This document shows, piece by piece, positions 35,487 to 42,980 of a stretch of DNA of 64,000 nt; positions within the stretch are counted from its first letter, which is position 1, and every line of letters starts with the position of its first letter. Both the position numbers and the translations under genes were made by a program. Origin of the DNA: Bacteroidota bacterium (GTDB lineage: Bacteria > Bacteroidota > Bacteroidia > Bacteroidales > FEN-979); NCBI GenBank assembly GCA_026391775.1, contig JAPLDK010000007.1, forward strand, positions 109,341 through 173,340. The letters are read 5' to 3'. The notes below the pieces were generated by a model. It had not been told where the DNA came from. It searched no databases and saw only the letters and a list, made by a program, of their open reading frames with translations.

Positions 35487-37412
35487 ATTAAATACATCCT
35501 TTTCGGAGGGATTCCCTTTTTCTTTCTTCTTCAGAATCCATGCAATCTGAATGCACAGTTTTTCAAAGACACACTGCAGTTGAAAGAAATGGAGGTCAGG
35601 GCAAATCTCGTTCCCGACAACAGCGGGTATAAGAAGGTGAAGTTTGACTCACTCATCCTGCTACCATACCGTGACGCCGACCTGTCAACCGTTCTATCAC
35701 AGATCTCCACAATATTTATCAAATCATACAGTCCGGGAAGCCTTGCTACGACATCATTCAGAGGGACACCTGCAAATCATACCCAGGTTGAATGGAACGG
35801 CTTAAGCCTGAGTAATCCTATGCTGGGGCAATCGGATCTTTCGCAGATCCCGGTCTCTGCCTTTGACGAGATTGAAGTACTTTATGGTGCATCGGGATTA
35901 ACCAAGACCAGCGGTGCTTTCGGAGGAGTGGTGAACCTGGTGACAAACCCCGACTGGAACAACAGGATACATGCATCAATCGCCCAGACTTTTGCCAGTT
36001 TCGATAATTATACTACAGAGGCGGGGTTTATTGGAGGTACATCTTCTTTTCAATCACATACGCGCCTGAATTTTACTTCAGCCGTAAATGATTTTTCTTA
36101 TTATGATGATTTCACTATGGAAAAAGTGACCCAGCATGATGCCGAAGTCCTCCAATACGGGATAACAGAAGAAGCGTTTTGGAAATTAAAGGACAAACAT
36201 CTTTTCACGGCCCGTGTCTGGTACAGTTACGATGACCGGGATATTCCTCCTGTGGTCGAAGGAAGTGCGACGTATTACCCCCAAAAAATGCTGAATAAAA
36301 CCCTGAGGTCAATTATAGAGTACAAGCTGGTAGAGAGATCATGGAATTTTTCTTTAAAGACATCACTTGTTAACCAGTTCATGAATTACAGGAATGACAG
36401 TATGTTCATAAATAACGATCACAACTGTTACACATCGTTCACATCTGCAAGGTTCTCCTGGACCGGTGTGAAAAACCTTACCATTAAACCGGGACTGGAT
36501 TATACTTACGACTATGTTAAGTCGGATGCCTATTCGGGGGTAAAGACCAGAAACACCCTGGGATTTTATCTTGAAGCCGGTTACAGGTTCAACGACCACA
36601 TCAAATCCCAGCTGATCCTGCGCGAAGACTATCTTGACGGGGCATTTATGCCCTTTATCCCGACCCTTGGCCTGGAATACAAGCCATTCAATAAGATAAA
36701 CCTCTACCTGAACGCGAATGCCTCCAGGAACTACAGGTACCCAACACTCAATGACCTCTACTGGGAACTTTGGGGGAACCCTGACCTGAAACCGGAATAT
36801 GATAACGGGCTTGAAGGTGGTATAACATATAATTATCCATCTCCCAGCGGGAAATTTTTTATTGAAACAGCCCTTTCCGGCTATTATTCCTGGATGCATG
36901 ACATGATCGTGTGGAGCCCTGTCCCGGTGAACCCTTCAGTATGGAAACCCCAGAATGTAAGCGAGGTGAATGCCAGGGGTATTGAAGCCAGCCTGAACCT
37001 GAAATGGAAGGTCAGTAAACTTCAGATCACATCCTCAAATAACTACACTTTCTGCAGGTCAACGTATCAGAAAACAACTTCTCCCGAAGACCAGTCACTG
37101 GGGAAACAACTTATATATATTCCAGAAGATACATATAATGGAACACTGAACCTCAGCTGCTGGAATTTCATCCTTGGGTATAACCTTACTTTTGTTAATA
37201 AAAGATACACAAGTCCTGACAATCAATCATATATGCCATGGTATTCATTGTCGAATATTATTTTTGGTAAATCAATCAATTTGCATAATTTTGTCATATC
37301 TTTACAGGTGAAAGTCAATAACCTGTTTGATGTTGACTACCAAAGTGTAACGAACTGGCCAATGCCAGGAAGGAATTATTCATTAACTGTGAGATTTGAA
37401 TTTAAAAGATAA
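35487..37412 (+). CDS. TonB-dependent outer-membrane receptor (BtuB-like), probable ATT start
   Basis: The plug (about residues 60-165 of the extended protein, with SFRGTPANHTQVEWNGLSLS and GASGLTKTSGAFGGVVNLVT) and a 22-strand-type barrel ending in NYSLTVRFEFKR are clear. The first standard start is TTG 35580, but that lacks an export signal. The frame is open upstream and encodes KYILFGGIPFFFLLQNPCN then LNAQ, a good signal peptide, followed by a TonB-box-like DTLQLKEMEV. Only ATT 35487 or another rare codon can start it. It lies 7 bp after the T9SS gene and overlaps the BtuG-like gene by 17 bp, so it probably imports the ligand that gene product binds. Confidence 0.8.
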   Translation: MKYILFGGIPFFFLLQNPCNLNAQFFKDTLQLKEMEVRANLVPDNSGYKKVKFDSLILLPYRDADLSTVLSQISTIFIKSYSPGSLATTSFRGTPANHTQVEWNGLSLSNPMLGQSDLSQIPVSAFDEIEVLYGASGLTKTSGAFGGVVNLVTNPDWNNRIHASIAQTFASFDNYTTEAGFIGGTSSFQSHTRLNFTSAVNDFSYYDDFTMEKVTQHDAEVLQYGITEEAFWKLKDKHLFTARVWYSYDDRDIPPVVEGSATYYPQKMLNKTLRSIIEYKLVERSWNFSLKTSLVNQFMNYRNDSMFINNDHNCYTSFTSARFSWTGVKNLTIKPGLDYTYDYVKSDAYSGVKTRNTLGFYLEAGYRFNDHIKSQLILREDYLDGAFMPFIPTLGLEYKPFNKINLYLNANASRNYRYPTLNDLYWELWGNPDLKPEYDNGLEGGITYNYPSPSGKFFIETALSGYYSWMHDMIVWSPVPVNPSVWKPQNVSEVNARGIEASLNLKWKVSKLQITSSNNYTFCRSTYQKTTSPEDQSLGKQLIYIPEDTYNGTLNLSCWNFILGYNLTFVNKRYTSPDNQSYMPWYSLSNIIFGKSINLHNFVISLQVKVNNLFDVDYQSVTNWPMPGRNYSLTVRFEFKR

Positions 37413-38547
37413 GATTATAAGAAGGAATAAAGTACATACCGGAGAATCAGGCTTTAGATTACTTATATTTATTAGCCTGTTAATGTATTTCTTTTCAGGT
37501 TGTTCAAAAGAGCCCATTCGTGAAGTCCCACCTCCGAAACCACCAGCCCCTGATACATCAAAAGTCACTTACGAAAACGGAATTTTTGTTGTGAACGAAG
37601 GCAATTACAGCAGGGCCAATGCCTCTGTAACTTACATTGATAATAAAAGCGATTCCGTCTACCAGGATATTTTCAGATCGGCCAACAGCCGGGGGCTTGG
37701 AGATGTAGCCCAATCAATGAAGGTTTCCGGTAATAAAGGATTTATCATTGTCAACAATAATGACAGGATTGAAGTAGTTTCACTTACCGATTTCAAGACA
37801 ATCACTTCTATAAGTGGGTTCAATTCTCCCAGGTATATTGAGTTTGTTGACTCAACAAAGGCGTACGTTACAAACATGAGAAAAAACATCTCGGTTGTTG
37901 ACCTCAGAAGCCTTACAATTAAAAAAACCATTTCAACGCCTTACTGGACAGAAGGCCTGCTTCATTTCGGACAATATATGTTCGTCACCTGTATCGGCAG
38001 TTTCAATGAACCCAGCGCAGACCGCAAGGCACAGGTTTATATCATTGACACTCAAACTGACATGATAACAGACAGTATTCTTATGGGTAAAGAACCTGTC
38101 AGCATCACAGTGGACCGTAAAAATAAAATTTGGGTCATTTGTACTGGTGGATATGATAATTATGAAGCGCCTACTTTAAAACGAATTGATCCTTCACTGA
38201 TGATCGTTGACAAATCATTTACGTTCCCCGTTCAGCAAGGCGTTCCGAGCCGACTCTGTATAAATCCCACCGGTGATACACTGTATTATTTAAATAATGG
38301 TGTTTTCCAGATGTCAGCCAACGCCACCGAACTCCCAACTACAGCATTAATCCCAGCGAACGGGCGTCTTTTTTACGGCCTTGGCATCCATCCTCAGACC
38401 GGCCAGGTATTTGTCAGTGACGCAATTGACTACGTACAGTCTGGCAAAGTCTTCAAATGCAGCCAGGCCAGCGGACAAGTCCTTAATACTTATACGGCTG
38501 GAAGCATTCCTGGTTCCTTCTGTTTTACATCTTCTTCCAAAAAGTAA
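37396..38547 (+). CDS. Surface beta-propeller lipoprotein, BtuG/YncE-like (DUF5074 type)
   Basis: A 383-residue protein from TTG 37396, with a lipobox YFFSGC at about residue 36. The mature start YENGIFVVNEGNYSRANASV followed by DIFRSANSRGLGDVAQSM matches the seven-bladed propeller BtuG of Bacteroides, a cell-surface lipoprotein that binds vitamin B12 very tightly and hands it to BtuB. Further blades follow (NNNDRIEVVSLTDFKTITSI, MRKNISVVDLRSLTIKKTIS). The start overlaps the end of the TonB receptor gene. The B12 role is inferred from family and neighbours; other ligands are possible. Confidence 0.78.
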   Translation: MNLKDKIIRRNKVHTGESGFRLLIFISLLMYFFSGCSKEPIREVPPPKPPAPDTSKVTYENGIFVVNEGNYSRANASVTYIDNKSDSVYQDIFRSANSRGLGDVAQSMKVSGNKGFIIVNNNDRIEVVSLTDFKTITSISGFNSPRYIEFVDSTKAYVTNMRKNISVVDLRSLTIKKTISTPYWTEGLLHFGQYMFVTCIGSFNEPSADRKAQVYIIDTQTDMITDSILMGKEPVSITVDRKNKIWVICTGGYDNYEAPTLKRIDPSLMIVDKSFTFPVQQGVPSRLCINPTGDTLYYLNNGVFQMSANATELPTTALIPANGRLFYGLGIHPQTGQVFVSDAIDYVQSGKVFKCSQASGQVLNTYTAGSIPGSFCFTSSSKK

Positions 38548-38548
38548 A

Positions 38549-39187
38549 TCAGCCAAACTCTTTTAATATTACCCTAAACTCGCTCAATATCATGGCGGTG
38601 GCTCCCCATATGATATTCCTGTCAATATAATAGCAGGGAAAACTTGCCGCCAATCCCATAAAAAGTTTGATGCGTTTGGTTTGCACATGCTGATCATTCA
38701 GAAAATCGGTAAGGCCGAGTTCTATGATCTCGTCAACTTCCCTTGGGTCCTTTGTAAATTCGGGCCTTTGACCCGACCAGGCAACAACAGGTGTTACGAT
38801 ATAATTACTGGGAGGGATGTATAATGGGGTTAATGTACCTATAATATTGATTGCGGATGGCTCTATCCCGACCTCTTCCTTTGCCTCCCTTATCGCAGTC
38901 TCAATGAGGTCCCTGTCGGTTTTTTCAAACTTCCCGCCGGGAAGGCTTATCTGGCCGGAATGAACCCCTGTATAGTCGGGACGCCGTATCAGAACGAAAT
39001 AAATATCTCCTTTGAACGGATACAGGAGTATAAGCACACCGCTGGGCCTGGCAGACGATATAATACTTGTCCTGAAGGGAAATTTGATCCTTTTCCTGCT
39101 TGCCATAATAAGTTGTGATTCAAGGCCGGGAAGTGGCAGGTGCAATCGTTCTGCGAGTCTTGTAGTAAAAGAATACAGGTTTTTCAT
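38549..39187 (-). CDS. CoA pyrophosphatase-type NUDIX hydrolase
   Basis: A 212-residue protein with the NUDIX core REAKEEVGIEP and the CoAse-type block around it: VLIRRPDYTGVHSGQISLPG followed by GKFEKTDRDLIETA. This pattern marks the YeaB/NudL group, which cleaves coenzyme A into 3',5'-ADP and 4'-phosphopantetheine. The E of the strict NUDIX box is shifted, as normal in this subfamily. TACTTTTG on the minus strand at 39196-39203, 8 bp before the ATG, is a probable -7 site, implying a very short leader. It ends 1 bp from the stop of the convergent BtuG-like gene. Confidence 0.88.
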   Translation of the reverse strand: MKNLYSFTTRLAERLHLPLPGLESQLIMASRKRIKFPFRTSIISSARPSGVLILLYPFKGDIYFVLIRRPDYTGVHSGQISLPGGKFEKTDRDLIETAIREAKEEVGIEPSAINIIGTLTPLYIPPSNYIVTPVVAWSGQRPEFTKDPREVDEIIELGLTDFLNDQHVQTKRIKLFMGLAASFPCYYIDRNIIWGATAMILSEFRVILKEFG

Positions 39188-39262
39188 ACTGTTTGCAAAA
39201 GTAAATGATGCATCCTTTGGTTTAATTATTTATTAGTAATATTGTAAAGGAATTTCTTCGCA

Positions 39263-39535
39263 ATGACAAAAGAAAAAATAGATCCGTCAAATCGTACCCG
39301 AGACCAGCAGGAAAATATCCTGGATCTTATTTTGTATAATGACGATGTGAACACCTTCGACTTCGTCATTGAAACGCTTATTGATGTCTGCAAACATAAT
39401 TCCGAACAGGCTGAACAATGCGCCATGATCGCTCATATGAAAGGCCGCTGCCCTGTTAAAAACGGAGCCACCGATATCCTTACACCCCTGAAATCGGAGA
39501 TGACAAACCGCGGGCTTATCGTTACAATTGAGTAA
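39263..39535 (+). CDS. clpS: ATP-dependent Clp protease adaptor ClpS
   Basis: A 90-residue adaptor that delivers N-degron proteins to a Clp unfoldase. The family core is visible: YNDDVNTFDFVIETLIDVC (with the NDD.NT.D.V motif that binds the N-terminal residue) and AEQCAMIAHMKGRCPVKNG, where the usual V.G..G tail is GRC.VK.G. It is divergent from the NUDIX gene. aat and clpC, partners in N-end-rule degradation, lie in the same window. Confidence 0.93.
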   Translation: MTKEKIDPSNRTRDQQENILDLILYNDDVNTFDFVIETLIDVCKHNSEQAEQCAMIAHMKGRCPVKNGATDILTPLKSEMTNRGLIVTIE

Positions 39536-39618
39536 TCAACAGCTTTTCAACAACTTATTAACAGCCCGTTTTTTAATCAATCGTAGATGTCTCATCATTA
39601 ACGCATTACAAATGCTGA

Positions 39619-39641
39619 ATTATTAACAAAATGTTAATAAT
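39619..39641. repeat. 9-bp inverted repeat upstream of the small RNA promoter
   Basis: ATTATTAAC (39619-39627) and GTTAATAAT (39633-39641) form a perfect inverted repeat around AAAAT. It lies 40 bp upstream of the -33 box of the small RNA. It has no U-tail and is AT-only apart from one pair, so it reads as a protein-binding site rather than a terminator for clpS. Confidence 0.45.
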
Positions 39642-39680
39642 CCTTGTTGATTTCCTGTTAGCATAAAACTTCCTTAATAA

Positions 39681-39712
39681 TTGATATCAGCTCAAAACTG
39701 ATTTTATATTTG
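39681..39712 (+). promoter_or_regulatory. Bacteroidota promoter TTG-N21-TATATTTG for a small RNA
   Basis: TTG 39681-39683, 21-bp spacer, TATATTTG 39705-39712: both boxes and the spacing fit the phylum consensus. The nearest downstream plus-strand protein gene is 2 kb away and the intervening genes are on the other strand, so this promoter serves the structured non-coding transcript that ends at 39846. Confidence 0.8.
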
Positions 39713-39717
39713 TCTCA

Positions 39718-39846
39718 CGGGTGAACGATAAAAGGTCTGCCGCAAGCAGGTCATAATAACCGCAACCTGGCGTTCCCGGTAGCTACGGTTTCCGGAAAAC
39801 GTGAAGCGGAATCCATCGGCCAGACGGGTTCCGCTTCGGTTTTTAT
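39718..39846 (+). ncRNA. Candidate structured small RNA, about 130 nt, unassigned
   Basis: The region of 330 bp between clpS and the convergent reductase gene holds no protein gene. From the predicted start near 39718 it has a hairpin GGTCTGC-CGCAA-GCAGGTC (39733-39751, two wobble pairs), a second stem near 39759-39774 (AACcGC/GCGTT), a third CGTT..CCGG/CCGG..AACG between about 39771 and 39802, and a 12-bp terminator stem. Sequence outside the stems is higher in G+C than the flanks. It lacks the SRP RNA, tmRNA, RNase P and cobalamin riboswitch signatures I know. It may be a 6S-like or other phylum-specific RNA; I cannot name it. Confidence 0.7.
39803..39844 (+). terminator. Rho-independent terminator of the small RNA
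   Basis: Arms GAAGCGGAATCC (39803-39814) and GGGTTCCGCTTC (39826-39837) pair over 12 bp with one G-U, loop of 11 nt, then GG and a run of five T (39840-39844). On the minus strand the tail is not T-rich, so it acts on the plus strand. Confidence 0.85.
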
Positions 39847-39866
39847 ATAGTCTGAAATTGAAAAAT

Positions 39867-40628
39867 TTAAAGCAGGTAGGGGAGGACAGCTTTACGTTCG
39901 GCAGGATAATCAGGAAAAGTAGCCTGGTACCAGCGATGGTGGTGCAAAGCCCTGGGCAAAAGGTTTACAAGTGTCCACACAGCAAAAGCGAGACCCGGCG
40001 AACTCCAGGTCATTAACGCATATCCGAACCATTCGATAATTTCCCCAAAGTGGTTTGGGCATGAAATAAATCTGAAAAAGCCTGCCCGTGGAATAACGTA
40101 TCCGGTTTCACCCGGCTTCCTTAAATGTATCAGGATATTATCGGCCTGCATATTGATAAACATGCCGGTAAAGAAAACTAAAATCCCTCCGATAAACCTT
40201 GGATCCTGAAGCCAGGATAAGGTATATTGGTCAGCCAGGTTGCCGAGATAGTATCCATTGATGAACCCGTTTACCAGATTGAAAAAGATGGCCATGAACA
40301 CGATGGCCAGCGGCATTTTCTTTCCTTTGGTCCTGAGCCTGAAAGGAAAAACAATCGTGCGGTTAATATAATGCAGGGCATACAGGCTGAAAAAGATCCA
40401 GGTCGCCAGATTGTGTTTTAACCCGCCAAACAGGAAGAATCCGGCAAACACAAGAAGGGCAGGTGACTCCATGATGATCCAGCCCCAGCGGTTGCTGATC
40501 ATGGCTCCCCATTTGGAGGTAGTATGACGACCATAGGGTGCCACTGTTTTTATAACGAAAGGGAAGCTTATAAGTGCAATTGCTATCCAGAGATAGACAA
40601 GGAAATAAAAAACGGAAGCTGGGATCAT
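39867..40628 (-). CDS. Steroid 5-alpha-reductase (SRD5A) family membrane protein
   Basis: A 253-residue protein with about seven membrane segments, matching animal SRD5A1/2 along its length. Shared features are APYGRH near the N-terminus, a glutamate in IMESPALLVF (SRD5A: QELPS), LHYINRTIVFPFRLR, LRKPGETGYVIPRAGFF (NADPH loop), FGEIIEWFGYALMTWS and HHRWYQATFPDYPAERKAVL at the end. In eukaryotes the enzyme reduces the delta-4 bond of 3-oxosteroids; bacterial members act on steroids or unknown enones. It lies 3 bp downstream of an SDR of the 3beta-HSD/DFR type, so the pair probably work on one substrate. Confidence 0.82.
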   Translation of the reverse strand: MIPASVFYFLVYLWIAIALISFPFVIKTVAPYGRHTTSKWGAMISNRWGWIIMESPALLVFAGFFLFGGLKHNLATWIFFSLYALHYINRTIVFPFRLRTKGKKMPLAIVFMAIFFNLVNGFINGYYLGNLADQYTLSWLQDPRFIGGILVFFTGMFINMQADNILIHLRKPGETGYVIPRAGFFRFISCPNHFGEIIEWFGYALMTWSSPGLAFAVWTLVNLLPRALHHHRWYQATFPDYPAERKAVLPYLL

Positions 40629-40631
40629 CGG

Positions 40632-41615
40632 TTATTTGCTTAAATAATTATTGTCTTTGAACCATGTATAAAGATCACAGATAGTCTCATCGAGAGGACG
40701 TGGATCAAGCCCGAGTTCCGTCCTTGACTTTGTATTGTCGATAAGCCTGCTTCCCTTGGCTACTATTTCAAGCGATTCACTTGTATATAAAGGCTCTGAG
40801 CCTGTAAGTTTGCTGAACATGGTAATAAAAGGAAGGCCAACTTTGGCCGACCAGAACGGGAGTACGGTCTGAATGGTTTTAATACCTGAATGTTTACCAA
40901 CAAATCCCGAAAGTTCCTTCAGGCTATGCCATTTGCCCGAAACAAGATATTTCTGCCCCTGCCTGGCTTTTTCAATTGCAGAGATCGCTGTGTTCACAAC
41001 ATCTCTTACATCTATCCAATTGTATCCACCCGGGACAAGAGCGGGAATTTTATGATTTAGCAGCTGCAGGACTGCTTTTCCTGTAAGTCCTGGCTCAGGA
41101 TCGGCGGGTCCTATAATGGCTGTAGGACTTAGCACAATGGCATCCAGTCCGTTGCGGGCTGCTTCCATGACGAAGCGTTCCCCTTCGGCCTTACTGCGGT
41201 CATATGCGAAGGCTTCCGAGCCAACAAGCGGCCGGTTTTCATCCAGGGCCTTTTCCTGCGGATCCTGACAAAAAGCATGGATAGAACTGAAATGGATAAA
41301 CCGTTTAATATTGCGGTCTTTGGCTGCTGACAGCATATTCCTTGTGCCTTCAGCATTAATCCTGTATACCGAACCCGAAGGATCCCCGGTTATGGATATC
41401 TGGGCAGCAAGATGAAAGACCACATCAACGCCATCCATCAGTTCCAGCAGTGACGTTTTATCCAGTAAATCGCCTTTAACAAGAGTCAGGTCGAGTTTAC
41501 TGATAGATTCAGTATGTTTATGGGTGAGGGCTTTGACCTGAAATCCCTTGTCCAGCAGCGACTTACAGAGATTATATCCGACATGCCCGTTGGCCCCGGT
41601 AACAGCAATTTTCAT
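40632..41615 (-). CDS. NAD-dependent epimerase/dehydratase (3beta-HSD/dihydroflavonol reductase-like)
   Basis: A 327-residue extended SDR. The Rossmann motif VTGANGHVGYNL opens the protein, FHLAAQIS follows at about residue 67, a serine in FIHFSSIHAF, and the catalytic YDRSK near residue 140, then SPTAIIGPADPEPG. The pattern fits the 3beta-hydroxysteroid dehydrogenase/DFR group, which oxidises or reduces hydroxyl groups on steroids, flavonoids or hopanoid-like lipids. The steroid 5-alpha-reductase homologue is directly downstream. The exact substrate is not determinable from sequence. Confidence 0.85.
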   Translation of the reverse strand: MKIAVTGANGHVGYNLCKSLLDKGFQVKALTHKHTESISKLDLTLVKGDLLDKTSLLELMDGVDVVFHLAAQISITGDPSGSVYRINAEGTRNMLSAAKDRNIKRFIHFSSIHAFCQDPQEKALDENRPLVGSEAFAYDRSKAEGERFVMEAARNGLDAIVLSPTAIIGPADPEPGLTGKAVLQLLNHKIPALVPGGYNWIDVRDVVNTAISAIEKARQGQKYLVSGKWHSLKELSGFVGKHSGIKTIQTVLPFWSAKVGLPFITMFSKLTGSEPLYTSESLEIVAKGSRLIDNTKSRTELGLDPRPLDETICDLYTWFKDNNYLSK

Positions 41616-41725
41616 CAGCAGGGTTTAAGTTTGCGTGCAAAAATAGTAATTTAAATCTGGCATTGATTGTTTTAGACTTTTTTAGATTAATTTTACATAA
41701 TAAACAATGTTTAAATCAAAAGCCT

Positions 41726-42727
41726 ATGAAAACATTTAAAAAAATCGTTATCTGGATTCTGGCAATCATTCTTGTATTGATCCTGGTTTCCTATGTTTTA
41801 CCGAAAACCTACAAGGTTGAACGTTCGGTTTATATTAAAAGTAAACCTGAACTTATTTATGATATAACGAGTAATTTCAATAAATGGAAATTATGGGTTC
41901 CCTGGACCAAAGCTCTCGATTCAACAGCTGTTTTTGAACTGACTGGAAAGGAAGGACAGGTTGGAACAATCTGGAAATGGAATGGTAAAGTACTCGGGAA
42001 CGGCCAGATGACCGCAACCGAATTTATACCAGGCCAGCTGCTTGCTTACGATCTCTCGTTTGACAAGGGGAAATATCAGTCCAAAGGAAAAATTACAATT
42101 GAAAAGGCCGGCGACTCTTGCAAAGTTTCATGGATCGACGAAGGTGACCTGGGTTACAACCCGATTTCCAGGTATTTTGGCCTCCTTATGGATAAAATGA
42201 TGGGCCCTGATTTTATTAAAGGTCTGAATAAGCTTAAAAATGTTTGTGAAGCAAGGGCTTTCTGGCCGAGGATTGAAGAAACAACCATGCCGGAACAGAT
42301 TGCTTTGGTTATCAGAGATTCGGCAGGTCCAAAGACCTACGAAAAGGTCATGGGAAAAGGATTTGGTGAACTGATGGGATTTGTGAAAGCCAATAAGCTG
42401 AAATGTAAAGGCCATCCGTTTGCTATCTATGTCAAATATGACACCTTAACGATGAACGGAGTCATGGATATTGGAATTGCCGTGGAAAAAGCCGATCATG
42501 GCAAAGGCAGGGTAAAAGTTGTAAAACTGCCGGCTCAGAATTGCGTCATTGCTTATTATATAGGACCTTATGACAAGTCAGGGGATACCTACAGGTTTTT
42601 GCACCAGTATATCAGGGAAGCAGAACTGCAAATTGCCGGAGGGCCATGGGAGATTTATGTTAATGACCCTATGACCGAAAAGGATCCTTCAAAACTTGAA
42701 ACCAATATCTTATTCCCGGTGAAATGA
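41726..42727 (+). CDS. Membrane-anchored SRPBCC-GyrI-like fusion protein
   Basis: About 333 residues from ATG 41726, with one N-terminal membrane helix (about 5-25). Residues about 30-180 form an SRPBCC/polyketide-cyclase-like fold (VERSVYIKSKPELIYDITSN, FNKWKLWVPW). Residues about 190-333 resemble the GyrI-like small-molecule-binding domain of AraC effector binders (GFGELMGFVKANKLKCKGHP, PAQNCVIAYYIGPYDKSGD, WEIYVNDPM). Two hydrophobic-cavity domains on a membrane anchor suggest ligand binding or sensing. It is followed by a terminator at 42800. Confidence 0.75.
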   Translation: MKTFKKIVIWILAIILVLILVSYVLPKTYKVERSVYIKSKPELIYDITSNFNKWKLWVPWTKALDSTAVFELTGKEGQVGTIWKWNGKVLGNGQMTATEFIPGQLLAYDLSFDKGKYQSKGKITIEKAGDSCKVSWIDEGDLGYNPISRYFGLLMDKMMGPDFIKGLNKLKNVCEARAFWPRIEETTMPEQIALVIRDSAGPKTYEKVMGKGFGELMGFVKANKLKCKGHPFAIYVKYDTLTMNGVMDIGIAVEKADHGKGRVKVVKLPAQNCVIAYYIGPYDKSGDTYRFLHQYIREAELQIAGGPWEIYVNDPMTEKDPSKLETNILFPVK

Positions 42728-42799
42728 TGATCGTGATGGCGTGATGATCCCGATGATTATAACTCAGAGAGTGGATCAAGTCAGGTCGATAGCAAAAGG

Positions 42800-42827
42800 A
42801 GGCTGTGCATATCGCACAGCCTTTTTT
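42800..42827 (+). terminator. Rho-independent terminator
   Basis: A 9-bp stem AGGCTGTGC/GCACAGCCT (42800-42808, 42814-42822) with loop ATATC and a run of six T. It ends the transcript of the SRPBCC-GyrI gene. Confidence 0.85.
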
Positions 42828-42931
42828 ATTGAATTTAAGTTGCTCAAAGACTGTAAAATACCACATTTTATTTTCTTATAATAATTATTATGTTAAATAT
42901 AATATTCGTTATCCCTCTCCGTAACAGAGAT

Positions 42932-42959
42932 AAAAAAAAAGCCGCCCTTTACAGACGGC
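42932..42959 (-). terminator. Rho-independent terminator of the TPR gene
   Basis: On the minus strand GCCGTC pairs with GGCGGC (plus 42954-42959 and 42941-42946) with one U-G pair and is followed by nine T (plus 42932-42940). The same sequence has an A-C mismatch on the plus strand, so it works in the minus direction, 22 bp after the TPR gene stop. Confidence 0.8.
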
Positions 42960-42980
42960 CTTTCAATATTTATAAATCCC

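Noticed and set aside
36363..36899. A 178-codon open frame opposite the TonB receptor barrel
   Set aside because: The receptor frame is clearly coding there, and the antisense product has no family match.
39541..39660. AT-rich stretch with TTATTAACA-like words, considered as oriC with DnaA boxes
   Set aside because: The words differ from TTATCCACA at a key position, there is no cluster of boxes, and neither dnaA nor dnaN is near.
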